From Croceifilum oryzae (GTDB taxonomy: Bacteria > Bacillota > Bacilli > Thermoactinomycetales > Thermoactinomycetaceae): a stretch of 64,000 bases of DNA. The notes under the pieces were generated by a model. It was not told where the DNA came from, ran no database searches, and was given only the letters and a program-made list of their open reading frames with translations. The number at the start of each line of letters is the position of its first letter. Position 1 is the stretch's first letter. Shown here one piece after another: positions 8,209 through 17,031 of the stretch. A program made the position numbers and the translations under genes. The stretch is from NCBI RefSeq assembly GCF_030814315.1, contig NZ_JAUSUV010000011.1, forward strand, positions 24,469 to 88,468, written 5' to 3'.

Positions 8209-10278
8209 ATGTCTACGTTACAAATTTTCAATATCATTGCACTTATTGTTGTAGCTAGTTATGCGTTTTACTTGTTCGGCTATGTAGTATATCAACGTTA
8301 TCAGTACATTCGATTGGGCAAACCAATTGAATTCCAATTGAACTTTGGAGAACGTTTCCGTGAGATTATGATTAATGTATTTGGGCAAAAGAAGCTTTTT
8401 AAAGATATGAAAAGCGGAATTATGCACACCGTTATGTTTTATGGGTTTATTATTATTCAGTTTGGTGCGATTGACCTTTTTTGGAAGGGCTTACAATCGG
8501 GAGGGCATCTACCTCTTGGTCCGGTTTATGGAGTTTTCACTTTCTTGCAAGAAATCACAACGTTCCTAGTGCTTATCGCCACGTTGTATGCGTTTCATCG
8601 TAGGTATGTGGAGAAGCTTGCACGTCTGAAGCGAAACTTTAAATCAGGTCTGGTTATCATCTTCTTAACTTCGTTGATGTTTTCGATCCTGATGGGTGGC
8701 GCATTTGAGCAAATCGCTCTCCAGCATCCATCTAGTTGGTCAACTCCGATTTCATCTATGTTGGCATCGCCGTTTTCGGGACTATCGGAAGGTGTAGCAG
8801 AGGCGGTATTCTACGTGTTTTGGTGGATGCATGCACTTGTACTCTTTACTTTCATGGTGTATGTACCGCAATCCAAGCACTTCCACTTATTAATGGGACC
8901 TGTAAACGTCTTTATGAAACGTCAACAACCACCAGGTAAACTCTCGTTAATCAATTTTGAAGATGAGACAGTTGAAGAGTATGGAGTCGGGAAGATTACG
9001 GATTTTAACCAAAAACAATTGATTGACTTATATGCCTGTGTGGAATGTGGTCGTTGTACCAATATGTGCCCTGCTTCTGGAACAGGTAAGATGTTATCCC
9101 CGATGCAGTTGATTGTGAAGCTACGGGATCACTTAACAGAACAAGGTGCAGCGATTACACAAAAGGCGCCTTGGGTACCACAAGTGGCTTTTTCGAATGC
9201 GAATCAGGCAGCGTTGGAAGTAGCAGTTGGCGAGAGCGGTCCTGCGATGATCGGGGATGTTATTACAGAGCAAGAGATTTGGGCTTGTACCACTTGCCGT
9301 AACTGTGAAGACCAATGCCCGGTTATGAACGAGCACGTAGATAAAATTATCGATATGCGCCGCCATCTCGTGATGACACAAGGGAAGATGAGTGCAGAAG
9401 CCGGTCGTGCTTTCTCCAATATCGAGAAGCAAGGTAATCCATGGGGGATTAGTAAAAAAGACCGTGATAAATGGGCAGGAGATGCAGAAGTTACTGTACC
9501 AACGGTAAAAGAAGAGAAAGAATTCGAATACCTTTTCTTCGTAGGCTCCATGGGTGCTTATGATATGAGAAGCCAAAAAATCTCTCGAACCCTAGTGAAA
9601 CTCCTTACCCAAGCAGGCGTGAAATTCGCGATTCTCGGAAACAAAGAGAAAAACTCTGGTGACACACCTCGTCGTATGGGGAATGAGTTCTTGTTCCAGC
9701 AATTGGCGGAAGACAATATAAAACAGTTCCAAAAGAACAACGTCAAGAAGATCATTACCATTGACCCACATGCGTACAACACATTTAAAAACGAGTATCC
9801 GGACCTTGGTTTGGAAGCGGAAGTGTATCATCATTCCGAAGTACTTGCAGATCTCATCTCAGACGGGCGACTCGTTCCGAGCAAGACATTGACCGAACGT
9901 ATCACGTATCATGATTCCTGCTATCTCGGACGTTATAACGATATCTATTCCGCTCCGCGCTTTATCTTAAGTAAGATTCCAGGGATCGACTTGGTAGAGA
10001 TGAAACGTAGCTTTGAAGATGCCATGTGCTGTGGTGCGGGCGGTGGCATGATGTGGATGGAAGAGCACGAGGGAACACGGGTTAACGTTGCGCGTACCGA
10101 ACAGGCACTCGAAACCAAGCCGACCATGATTGGTAGCGCTTGTCCTTATTGCTTGACCATGTTGTCAGATGGAACCAAGGCAAAAGAAGTAGAGGAGTCA
10201 GTTCAAACACTCGACGTCGCTGAGATACTTGCTCTCTCCGTTGAATTTACGATTGAACAAGAAGAGCAAGCCTCCTAA
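8209..10278 (+). CDS. fadF: FadF-type iron-sulfur oxidoreductase (heterodisulfide reductase-related)
   Basis: A 689-aa membrane iron-sulfur protein. The N-terminal part (to about residue 230) has several hydrophobic helices related to the NarI/gamma subunit. A 4Fe-4S dicluster domain follows, with CVECGRCTNMCP at about 276 and CTTCRNCEDQCP at about 361. The C-terminus carries cysteine-rich CCG domains including CYLGRY and MCCGAGGGMMW (about 606). Family knowledge: it takes electrons from acyl-CoA dehydrogenase through ETF to the quinone pool in beta-oxidation. Start chosen at ATG 8209 with AAAGGAG ten bases upstream; a longer frame from 8179 lacks a ribosome site. Position before the beta-oxidation operon matches the Bacillus fadF-acdA order. 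A FadR-like operator precedes it. Confidence 0.9.
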   Translation: MSTLQIFNIIALIVVASYAFYLFGYVVYQRYQYIRLGKPIEFQLNFGERFREIMINVFGQKKLFKDMKSGIMHTVMFYGFIIIQFGAIDLFWKGLQSGGHLPLGPVYGVFTFLQEITTFLVLIATLYAFHRRYVEKLARLKRNFKSGLVIIFLTSLMFSILMGGAFEQIALQHPSSWSTPISSMLASPFSGLSEGVAEAVFYVFWWMHALVLFTFMVYVPQSKHFHLLMGPVNVFMKRQQPPGKLSLINFEDETVEEYGVGKITDFNQKQLIDLYACVECGRCTNMCPASGTGKMLSPMQLIVKLRDHLTEQGAAITQKAPWVPQVAFSNANQAALEVAVGESGPAMIGDVITEQEIWACTTCRNCEDQCPVMNEHVDKIIDMRRHLVMTQGKMSAEAGRAFSNIEKQGNPWGISKKDRDKWAGDAEVTVPTVKEEKEFEYLFFVGSMGAYDMRSQKISRTLVKLLTQAGVKFAILGNKEKNSGDTPRRMGNEFLFQQLAEDNIKQFQKNNVKKIITIDPHAYNTFKNEYPDLGLEAEVYHHSEVLADLISDGRLVPSKTLTERITYHDSCYLGRYNDIYSAPRFILSKIPGIDLVEMKRSFEDAMCCGAGGGMMWMEEHEGTRVNVARTEQALETKPTMIGSACPYCLTMLSDGTKAKEVEESVQTLDVAEILALSVEFTIEQEEQAS

Positions 10279-10326
10279 TAAGACTATAGACAAACTGAGA
10301 ATATTCATAGGTTAGGGGTGAACACA

Positions 10327-10497
10327 ATGCATGTACGGAAAATTTCCGATAAAGGGCAAATCGTGATTCCGAGTGAGATCCGTCGAAAGTTAGAGATGAA
10401 CGAGGGGGATCAGATCGCTTTTATCGAGACGAAAAAGGGTAATCTTTTGTTGGTAAATGTGAATAAGATTATGATTGATGAAGTTCAGGAGCTTTGA
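10327..10497 (+). CDS. AbrB/MazE-type SpoVT-AbrB domain DNA-binding protein
   Basis: A 56-aa protein beginning MHVRKISDKGQIVIPSEI, the classical swapped-hairpin AbrB/MazE/SpoVT fold (RKI..KGQIVIP..IRRKLEMNEGDQI). AGGGGTG lies six bases before ATG 10327, a good translation signal. AbrB itself is longer (about 95 aa); this length equals a bare DNA-binding domain, as in antitoxins of the MazE/VapB type. No toxin-like gene is visible downstream: the next 960 bp hold only palindromic repeats and regulatory sites. It may be a small transition-state regulator or an orphan antitoxin. It lies 48 bp after fadF and could be read from the same transcript. Confidence 0.82.
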   Translation: MHVRKISDKGQIVIPSEIRRKLEMNEGDQIAFIETKKGNLLLVNVNKIMIDEVQEL

Positions 10498-10596
10498 TAC
10501 AATGTCGTGATTTTGTTGTTGCTATTAGGGTTCTGCAGTTTGACAGTTTGATTATCACTTTAATGATAAGACAATCATTAGCCGGTTGGAGTAATC

Positions 10597-10795
10597 CCGG
10601 GGCATGTGTCTACCCACAGCTCAAATAGTGAACCTGCAAGGATGTGGAAAAGCAAGTCCGCTTCGTTCTTCGAAGATAGGGCAAGTGGCAAAACTCGCGA
10701 AGAACACACTCAAACATTGCCACAAAACGCCCTATCTTCGAAGGACTACGCTAAGCAGGCTCTACTTAATCGCAGTGGGTAGACACATTGCCCCT
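10597..10795 (-). repeat. R1 palindromic element, copy A (reverse orientation)
   Basis: About 199 bp with inverted ends GGGGCATGTGTCTACCCA and TGGGTAGACACATTGCCCC. Inside is a nested core with a perfect 15-bp stem CTTCGAAGATAGGGC / GCCCTATCTTCGAAG enclosing GTGGCAA / TTGCCAC. Its reverse complement aligns closely with copies E and F. Open frames inside it are artefacts of the palindrome. Confidence 0.85.
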
Positions 10796-10940
10796 AGTTT
10801 GTTTCTGTTTATTGGTTGATTAAGTGTCTTGTTTAAATAGTGATTATACAAAGAGAAAAAATCTGTCTGTTATAGGCAATTATTTCTTTTACATTATCTT
10901 TTTAAATGGCTTTCAACTTGAGATTAGATTAAAGGGGAAT

Positions 10941-11136
10941 GGAGAGTCTGTTCGATACCTTGCGATGTTAGCGATCCTACCTAGCGAAGCTATCCGTAGT
11001 AGGGGGCGTTTTTGGTGCAACATGTCTGAGCGTTCTTTGCGAGTTTTGCACCTGCCCCCACGGAGGATAGAGGAGCGGACTTTCTTTTCCACATCTCAGC
11101 GGATCGGTATTTGAGCAGGCATCGAACAGACTCTCC
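10941..11136 (-). repeat. R2 palindromic element, copy B (reverse orientation)
   Basis: About 196 bp with ends GGAGAGTCTGTTCGATACC and GCATCGAACAGACTCTCC. Its reverse complement aligns with copies D and G. The core hairpin uses GGTGCAA / TTGCACC. It lies 145 bp from R1 copy A; on the minus strand the order is R2 then R1. Confidence 0.85.
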
Positions 11137-11270
11137 TACCCCCTATTTATCAATAAGCCATAGTGAATTTTCTTTTCTCTTTTCCACATTTCAGCGGATA
11201 GTATTTTGAGCAGGTATCGAACAGACTCTCCTGCCCACTACGATCAATAAGTCATAGTGAACTTTCCCTT
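11086..11270 (+). repeat. Imperfect tandem duplication of the R2 end plus flank
   Basis: The segment from about 11086 (TTTTCCACATCTCAGCGGAT) through the R2 end CGAACAGACTCTCCT and its flank AATAAGCCATAGTGAA is repeated from about 11180 (TTTTCCACATTTCAGCGGAT), with about 10-15% divergence. The second copy is only an end fragment of the element. Confidence 0.7.
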
Positions 11271-11338
11271 TTCTTTATTCTTTCAAATAGTTAATATTAC
11301 TATGTTTTCAATTCTTATTAGACCGAAATGAAATACTA

Positions 11339-11367
11339 TTGTAAATAAAAATTCAATCCTGTATCCT
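11339..11367 (+). promoter_or_regulatory. Candidate SigA promoter of the thiolase-icmF operon
   Basis: TTGTAA (11339-11344), a 17-bp spacer, then TATCCT (11362-11367). It is weak but well placed, just upstream of the cre and FadR-like sites, which would act as downstream roadblocks. Confidence 0.35.
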
Positions 11368-11372
11368 TAACT

Positions 11373-11386
11373 TGTAAGCGTTTGCA
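11373..11386 (+). promoter_or_regulatory. CcpA cre-like site
   Basis: TGTAAGCGTTTGCA matches the cre consensus TGWNANCGNTNWCA at every fixed position except one W. This predicts carbon catabolite repression of the acyl-CoA degradation operon, as is known for Bacillus beta-oxidation genes. Confidence 0.55.
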
Positions 11387-11406
11387 TATTTGTTGCAATC
11401 CAAAAA

Positions 11407-11424
11407 TGAACGAACGCTCGGTCA
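11407..11424 (+). promoter_or_regulatory. TetR/FadR-like operator before the thiolase gene
   Basis: TGAACGAACGCTCGGTCA is an 18-bp near-palindrome (TGAACGA and TCGGTCA arms, one mismatch) with the same 4-bp centre spacing as the fadF operator. It is the probable binding site of the TetR protein encoded later in the same operon. Confidence 0.55.
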
Positions 11425-11462
11425 AGGGAAACCATTGGGAATTCATCTGGAGGTGTATGTTT

Positions 11463-12641
11463 GTGAGAGAAACAGTAATCTTAGGTGGAGCTCGTACTCC
11501 ATTTGGTAAATTTGGTGGGGCATTAAAAGATCAAACGGCTGCTCAACTAGGCGGAGTGGCGATTGAAGGTGCGCTTCAGCGTTCGGGAGTGGTGGCGGAC
11601 CAAGTAGAAGAACTCATTATGGGAATGGTGCTACAAGGTGGTGCTGGTCAGATTCCATCCCGTCAAGCGGCTCGTCATGCCGGCCTTCCTTGGGAAGTGA
11701 GAACGGAGACGATTAATAAAGTATGTGCTTCCGGGATGAGAAGTGTAACCTTATCGGATCAAATCATTCGCGCAGGCGATGCAGAGATCATGGTGGCAGG
11801 TGGCATGGAGAGTATGAGCAATGCTCCGTATCTACTTCCACAAGGTAGATTTGGGATGCGCATGGGCAATGGTCAAGTATTGGATGCCATGGTTCATGAT
11901 GGTCTATGGTGCGCGTTCCATGATGTTCATATGATCGTTCACGGTAGCGCAATTGCGAAGAAATACGAAGTGAGTCGGGAAGAGCAGGATGAATGGGCGG
12001 TTCGGAGTCATCAGCTAGCCGCGGCGGCGATGGATGCAGGTAAATTTGCTGATGAGATCGTCCCGGTTCTTGTGAAATCTCGTAAGCAAACCATTGTGGT
12101 GGATCAGGATGAGGCAGTTCGTCGTGATACCAGTATGGAAGCTTTGGCTAAGTTAAAGCCAGCATATGTGGCAGATGGCACAATTACAGCAGGAAATGCA
12201 CCGGGCGTAAATGATGGTGCCGCAGCAATGGTGCTCGCATCCCGTGAAAAGGCAAAAGAGTTAGGAATGGAGCCATTGGCAACATTGTTAGGTCATGCGG
12301 CGATTGGCCTAGAGGCACCTGATTTTCCGATTACACCTGCCTATGCTGTTCAGAAATTATTGAAGAAGCATAATCTCACGATAGATCAGATTGATCTATT
12401 TGAGATGAATGAGGCGTTCTCAGTAGTAGCTCTGGCAAATGCCAAAATACTTGGCGCAAATCCAAATAAGATCAATGTAAACGGAGGAGCCGTTGCTCTC
12501 GGTCATCCGATTGGTGCCAGTGGTACACGGATTATCCTTACTCTAATTGAAGAGTTAAAACGTCGTGGTGGTGGCCTTGGCGTAGCGGCGATTTGTAGTG
12601 GAGCGGCACAAGGGGATGCTGTATTGGTTCGAGTAGGTTAG
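11463..12641 (+). CDS. Acetyl-CoA acetyltransferase (thiolase)
   Basis: A 392-aa type II thiolase, the usual family length. It has VCASGMRS with the acyl-accepting cysteine (about residue 88), [28 protein letters not shown] with the catalytic His/Asn region, [11 protein letters not shown] (catalytic His), and [12 protein letters not shown] with the second catalytic cysteine. It catalyses acetyl-CoA/acetoacetyl-CoA or 3-ketoacyl-CoA thiolysis. Start chosen as GTG 11463: GGAGGTG ends seven bases upstream and the protein then begins [19 protein letters not shown] like other thiolases; ATG 11457 is too near the Shine-Dalgarno, and the long upstream extension to 11382 runs through the operator sites. 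First gene of the operon reaching icmF. Confidence 0.92.
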   Translation: MRETVILGGARTPFGKFGGALKDQTAAQLGGVAIEGALQRSGVVADQVEELIMGMVLQGGAGQIPSRQAARHAGLPWEVRTETINKVCASGMRSVTLSDQIIRAGDAEIMVAGGMESMSNAPYLLPQGRFGMRMGNGQVLDAMVHDGLWCAFHDVHMIVHGSAIAKKYEVSREEQDEWAVRSHQLAAAAMDAGKFADEIVPVLVKSRKQTIVVDQDEAVRRDTSMEALAKLKPAYVADGTITAGNAPGVNDGAAAMVLASREKAKELGMEPLATLLGHAAIGLEAPDFPITPAYAVQKLLKKHNLTIDQIDLFEMNEAFSVVALANAKILGANPNKINVNGGAVALGHPIGASGTRIILTLIEELKRRGGGLGVAAICSGAAQGDAVLVRVG

Positions 12642-12658
12642 GTAGAGGAGGGGCTTTT

Positions 12659-13513
12659 ATGTCGATAAAACATGTGACAGTTATCGGTGCAGGCCAGATG
12701 GGTAGCGGAATTGCTCAAGTGTTTGCCCAATCGGGATTTGAAGTGACGGTATTAGATCAACAGGAGGCATTTGTCCAAAAAGGTTTGTCTTCAATCGAAA
12801 AGAACCTGGCTCGTCAAGTAGAGAAGGGCCGGAGTACGCAAGAAGAAATAGACTCTATTTTAAGCCGTGTGACAGGTACAACGGATCTGAAGATGGCGGC
12901 TACGAAAGCTGATTTAGTGGTAGAGGCCATTATCGAACAAATGGAGGCAAAGGTTTCGTTGTTCCAGCAATTAGACGAACTCTGCCCTGCACATACAGTG
13001 CTTGCGTCCAATACTTCTTCTCTCCCTATTACCGAAATTGCCGCTGTGACGAAACGTCCAGAGAAAGTGATTGGCATGCATTTTATGAATCCTGTGCCGG
13101 TGATGAAGCTAGTGGAGATTATTCGAGGCCTTGCGACGGATCAAGAGACCTACGACTTGGTTGAACAGCTATCTCGGGAATTAGGAAAACACCCCGTAGA
13201 GGTAAATGATTTTCCTGGTTTTGTATCAAATCGAATTCTCATGCCGATGATCAATGAAGCGATTTACACGGTTTATGAAGGAGTTGCAACACCAGAAGCA
13301 GTGGATGATGTGATGAAGCTGGGGATGAATCATCCGATGGGTCCGCTCACATTGGCTGATTTTATTGGACTTGATACCTGTTTATACATTATGGAAACCT
13401 TGCATGAAGGATTTGGAGATTCCAAATACCGTCCTTGTCCCCTTCTTCGCAAATATGTAAAAGCAGGCTGGTTAGGAAGAAAAAGCGGCCGCGGATTTTA
13501 CGTATACAAGTAG
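12659..13513 (+). CDS. hbd: 3-hydroxybutyryl-CoA dehydrogenase
   Basis: A 284-aa enzyme. The N-terminal NAD-binding Rossmann motif [19 protein letters not shown] (residues 8-26) is followed by the catalytic region [12 protein letters not shown] and [16 protein letters not shown] (His of the His-Glu pair). The C-terminal dimer domain has [17 protein letters not shown] and ends [14 protein letters not shown]. It oxidises (S)-3-hydroxyacyl-CoA to 3-ketoacyl-CoA. It lies 17 bp after the thiolase with AGAGGAGGGG as ribosome site, and is the counterpart of Bacillus MmgB in the same gene order. Confidence 0.93.
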   Translation: MSIKHVTVIGAGQMGSGIAQVFAQSGFEVTVLDQQEAFVQKGLSSIEKNLARQVEKGRSTQEEIDSILSRVTGTTDLKMAATKADLVVEAIIEQMEAKVSLFQQLDELCPAHTVLASNTSSLPITEIAAVTKRPEKVIGMHFMNPVPVMKLVEIIRGLATDQETYDLVEQLSRELGKHPVEVNDFPGFVSNRILMPMINEAIYTVYEGVATPEAVDDVMKLGMNHPMGPLTLADFIGLDTCLYIMETLHEGFGDSKYRPCPLLRKYVKAGWLGRKSGRGFYVYK

Positions 13514-13532
13514 ATAGTTGGGAGTGAGTCAG

Positions 13533-14672
13533 ATGCGGTTTTCATTTACGGAAGAACAAATTTTATTACAACAGATGGTGCGCGATTTTGCTCAGAAAGA
13601 AATCGCGCCGGAAATTGAACGGATGGAGACAGAGGACCGTTTTCCGCGTGAAGTGATACGCAAGATGGGTGAACTCGGATTAATGGGGATCCCGATTGCC
13701 GAAGAATGGGGCGGATCTGGGGCAGATTTTATCTCTTATATCCTAGCGATCGAAGAGATTTCGAAAGTGAGTCCAACTGTGGGAGTCATTCTCTCTGTGC
13801 ACACCTCAGTGGGAACGCTCCCTCTTCTACGATATGGAACGGAGCAACAAAAAAAGCGTTATATTCCTAAACTGGCTAGTGGGGAGTATATCGGCGCATT
13901 TGGTTTAACCGAACCCCAATCTGGATCCGATGCGAGCCAGCTTCGCACGACAGCTAAGCGTGTGGGGGATGAGTATATTTTAACGGGTAGCAAAATGTTT
14001 ATTACCAACGCTGAGGCGGCTGATTTGTACAATGTTTTTGCTGTAACGGATCCGGATAAGGGGAGCTACGGTATCTCTGCTTTCCTTGTACGGAAAGATA
14101 CCCCAGGGTTTTCAGTTGGGAAAAAGGAACAGAAAATGGGGCTTCATGGCTCCAATACGTGTGAGTTGATATTGGAAGAGGCACGGGTTCCGGCTGACCA
14201 TCTGATCGGTCGTGAAGGGCAAGGATATGAGATTGCCTTGGCTAATCTAGCGAGTGGTCGTGTCGGAATAGCGGCACAGGGATTGGGAATTGCACAAGGC
14301 GCTTATGCGGCGGCAAATGCCTATGCGAAGGAGCGGGAACAGTTCGGGAAGCCGCTTCATGCACTACAAGCAATTCAATTTAAATTAGCTGATATGGCAA
14401 CTCAGATTGAAGCTTCACGTTTGCTTGTGTACCGTGCGGCTGAGCTGGTTTCACAGAAGTTACCTTGTAAAAAAGAGGCATCCATGGCGAAGATGTTTGC
14501 GACAGATACGGCGATGAAAGTTACCACTGAAGCTATCCAGGTCTTTGGCGGATACGGCTATTCTCGTGAGTATCCAGTTGAACGCTTTTTTCGGGATGCG
14601 AAGGTTACACAGATTTATGAGGGAACGAATGAGATTCAACGGATTGTGATTGGGAATGAGATTGGGAAGTAG
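13533..14672 (+). CDS. acdA: Acyl-CoA dehydrogenase (first copy)
   Basis: A 379-aa FAD-dependent acyl-CoA dehydrogenase. Visible are the substrate/FAD motif GAFGLTEPQSGSDAS, the FITNAEAADLYNVFAVTD segment, [22 protein letters not shown], and the C-terminal [34 protein letters not shown] with the catalytic Glu in YEGTNE. It introduces the alpha-beta double bond and passes electrons to ETF and FadF. Start ATG 13533 follows GGGAGTGAG; the upstream in-frame TTG (13518) is less likely. It lies 19 bp after the dehydrogenase gene. A paralogue follows after an intergenic region holding a repeat remnant. Confidence 0.93.
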   Translation: MRFSFTEEQILLQQMVRDFAQKEIAPEIERMETEDRFPREVIRKMGELGLMGIPIAEEWGGSGADFISYILAIEEISKVSPTVGVILSVHTSVGTLPLLRYGTEQQKKRYIPKLASGEYIGAFGLTEPQSGSDASQLRTTAKRVGDEYILTGSKMFITNAEAADLYNVFAVTDPDKGSYGISAFLVRKDTPGFSVGKKEQKMGLHGSNTCELILEEARVPADHLIGREGQGYEIALANLASGRVGIAAQGLGIAQGAYAAANAYAKEREQFGKPLHALQAIQFKLADMATQIEASRLLVYRAAELVSQKLPCKKEASMAKMFATDTAMKVTTEAIQVFGGYGYSREYPVERFFRDAKVTQIYEGTNEIQRIVIGNEIGK

Positions 14673-14706
14673 GCTGGTTGATTTGGCTATTGAGTGATCG
14701 AGGGCA

Positions 14707-14778
14707 GGAGAGTCTATCCGAGATACCTCACATCCTTGTAACTCACTATTTGAGCTGTGGTCAGATATATGCCCCGGG
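14707..14778 (+). repeat. Deletion derivative joining an R2 left end to an R1 right end (copy C)
   Basis: The left part GGAGAGTCTATCCGAGATACC is the R2 left terminus and the right part CTCACTATTTGAGCTGTGG... ATGCCCCGGG is the R1 right terminus; cores and spacer are absent. It matches a full R2-spacer-R1 unit with the middle removed. It lies in the 240-bp gap between the two acyl-CoA dehydrogenase genes. Confidence 0.7.
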
Positions 14779-14913
14779 TCCATCTATCCCGACAAAGCCT
14801 ATTCCTTAGTCACTTAATCTTTAATCAATCATTAATGGAACAAGTTTATCTATCTAGACCTCACTAACTAAAACTTGAAACGATAAAAAACCTACAAAAA
14901 GGGTGAAGACAAC

Positions 14914-16056
14914 ATGCAATTCCGCCTATCAGAAGAACACGAAATGATGCGCCAAATGGTCCGCGATTTCGCCGAAAAAGAAGTAAAACCGAGTGCCGCA
15001 GAACGCGACGAACATGAGATTTTTGATCGTTCTATCTTTGATAAGATGAGTAAACTCGGCATGGCAGGAATCCCGTGGGGAGAGGAATACGGCGGTGTTG
15101 GATCAGACTATCTTAGCTATGTGATCGCAGTGGAAGAGCTATCCCGTGTATGTGGCTCTACGGGTGTTACGCTATCGGCACACATCTCCCTTGCCAGCTA
15201 TCCAATCTTCACATTTGGAACCGAAGAGCAAAAACAGAAGTATCTCAGACCGCTTGCAGAGGGGACGAAGCTAGGAGCATACGGCTTAACAGAACCGGGA
15301 TCAGGCTCGGATGCTGCCGCGATGCGTACGACGGCTGTGAGAGACGGCGATGATTACATTTTAAATGGAAGCAAGATTTTTATTACAAATGGCGGAGATG
15401 CAGAAATCTATGTCGTTTTTGCCGTTACGGATCCTTCCATGAAACATAAAGGAATTACCGCATTTATCGTAGAAAAAGGAACCCCAGGCTTTTCGATCGG
15501 GAAGAAAGAGAAGAAGTTGGGGATTCGTGCGTCTGCTACGACAGAGATTATCTTTGAAGATTGCCGAATTCCGAGCAGTCAGCGTTTGGGATCTGAAGGG
15601 GAAGGCTTTAAGGTTGCGATGAAGACGCTAGATGGCGGGCGAAACGGGATTGCGGCCCAAGCAGTGGGGATTGCCCAAGGAGCATACGAAGAAGCACTCA
15701 CTTATGCCAAGGAACGGAAGCAGTTTGGCAAGCCACTCATCGCACTACAAGCCATTCAATTTAAATTAGCTGATATGGCAACGAAGATTGAAGCGGCCCG
15801 TCTGCTCACGTATCAAGCAGCATGGCTAGAAGCGGAAGGGCTTCCATACGGCAAAGCATCTGCGATGGCGAAACTCTTTGCAGGGGATACGGCGATGGAA
15901 GTGACAACTGAAGCGGTTCAGGTTTTTGGTGGATACGGCTACTCCCGTGAGTATCCAGTAGAGCGCATGATGCGGGATGCGAAGATTACTCAGATTTATG
16001 AAGGAACTAATGAAATTCAACGCGTTGTCATAGCGAAATATATTTCGAACGAATAA
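14914..16056 (+). CDS. Acyl-CoA dehydrogenase (second copy)
   Basis: A 380-aa acyl-CoA dehydrogenase similar to the preceding copy along its whole length: [54 protein letters not shown], and [34 protein letters not shown], with the catalytic glutamate in YEGTNE. AAAAAGGGTGAAG is the ribosome site. Different loop residues suggest different chain-length or branched-chain specificity (short-chain, isobutyryl- or 2-methylbutyryl-CoA are possible given icmF downstream), but this cannot be decided from sequence. It lies 12 bp before meaB. Confidence 0.93.
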   Translation: MQFRLSEEHEMMRQMVRDFAEKEVKPSAAERDEHEIFDRSIFDKMSKLGMAGIPWGEEYGGVGSDYLSYVIAVEELSRVCGSTGVTLSAHISLASYPIFTFGTEEQKQKYLRPLAEGTKLGAYGLTEPGSGSDAAAMRTTAVRDGDDYILNGSKIFITNGGDAEIYVVFAVTDPSMKHKGITAFIVEKGTPGFSIGKKEKKLGIRASATTEIIFEDCRIPSSQRLGSEGEGFKVAMKTLDGGRNGIAAQAVGIAQGAYEEALTYAKERKQFGKPLIALQAIQFKLADMATKIEAARLLTYQAAWLEAEGLPYGKASAMAKLFAGDTAMEVTTEAVQVFGGYGYSREYPVERMMRDAKITQIYEGTNEIQRVVIAKYISNE

Positions 16057-16068
16057 GAGTGATATCGG

Positions 16069-17031
16069 ATGATGGACTGGATCGAAGGGATTAAAAATCG
16101 TGAAAGAAGGGCGATTGCGCGAGTGATTACCTTCTTAGAAAATGATCATTCGGACTCAGAGTTATTAGTGAAAGAATTGGAACGACTAACAAAAAAAGCA
16201 TATGTCATTGGGATTACAGGCCCTCCTGGAGCTGGAAAGAGTACGTTGATTGACTGTCTGATTACGACGCTACGAGCAAAGGGTCTACGTGTGGGGGTCA
16301 TAGTAGTAGACCCAACAAGCCCCTTTACAGGAGGAGCTATTCTCGGGGACCGTGTACGAATGGTTCGACATGCGCTGGATGAGAATGTGTTTATTCGTAG
16401 TATGGGTAGTCGGGGTAGCCTAGGGGGGCTTTCTCGCGCTACGAAAGATGCGGTTCGTGTGCTGGATGCAGCTGGCTTTGATGTGATCATCGTAGAGACT
16501 GTGGGTGTGGGGCAATCGGAGCTAGAGATCATGCATCTAGTGGATAGTGTGGCTCTGGTCGTTCATCCGTACAGTGGCGATGTGGTGCAGGTGTTTAAAG
16601 CAGGTGTGATGGAGATTGCCGACTTGTATGTGGTGAATAAAGCGGACATACCTGGAGCGGCGAAGATGGTTGCCGAGATTGAACAGTATGTACATTTAAC
16701 AAACAACCACGATTCATGGAGCCCATCAGTGTCCCAGACCATTCCGATACAGGGAAAGGGAATCGTTGAATTATGGGAGCAGTTTCAGCGTCATCGGGTC
16801 TTTTTAGAAGAAAGCGGTGAAGGAGTTCGTCGTCGCAGAGAACAAACAGTCCGCGAGGTCAAAGAGAGAATTGATGCTGAATTTCAAGCTTACCTCCAGC
16901 AATATTTCCAGGAACCTGCTTGCAAGCAACAGTTGGAAGAGGTTTGGCATGGCGCAAAGTTACCACATCAATTTGCCCGTGAATGGATCAAGAGTCACCT
17001 GATTAAACAGGATCGGGAGGGGATCGAGTGA
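16069..17031 (+). CDS. meaB: MeaB/ArgK-family G-protein chaperone
   Basis: A 320-aa P-loop GTPase. Walker A is GITGPPGAGKSTL (about residues 48-60), followed by VDPTSPFTGGAILGDRVRM, IVETVGVGQSE (switch/Walker B) and the base-specificity NKAD. Family knowledge: MeaB loads adenosylcobalamin and protects B12-dependent acyl-CoA mutases. It lies between acyl-CoA dehydrogenase and the TetR regulator, in one operon with icmF. IcmF contains its own fused MeaB-like domain, so this free copy either serves a separate methylmalonyl-CoA mutase elsewhere or adds to IcmF maintenance. The stop codon overlaps the next start. Confidence 0.92.
   Translation: MMDWIEGIKNRERRAIARVITFLENDHSDSELLVKELERLTKKAYVIGITGPPGAGKSTLIDCLITTLRAKGLRVGVIVVDPTSPFTGGAILGDRVRMVRHALDENVFIRSMGSRGSLGGLSRATKDAVRVLDAAGFDVIIVETVGVGQSELEIMHLVDSVALVVHPYSGDVVQVFKAGVMEIADLYVVNKADIPGAAKMVAEIEQYVHLTNNHDSWSPSVSQTIPIQGKGIVELWEQFQRHRVFLEESGEGVRRRREQTVREVKERIDAEFQAYLQQYFQEPACKQQLEEVWHGAKLPHQFAREWIKSHLIKQDREGIE

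Noticed and set aside
9133..9576. 147-codon open frame on the minus strand within fadF
   Set aside because: It is antisense to the iron-sulfur domain of fadF, which has all family motifs; codon shadowing explains it.
10604..11114. Two open frames of 71 and 96 codons on the + strand
   Set aside because: They lie within the R1 and R2 palindromes, have no ribosome sites, and equivalent frames appear in the other repeat copies because of the shared sequence.
10597..11136. CRISPR array or tRNA-like gene in the repeat region
   Set aside because: The repeats are about 195 bp, palindromic and few, with no short regular repeats or spacers, and no cas genes are present. The hairpins do not fit a tRNA cloverleaf.
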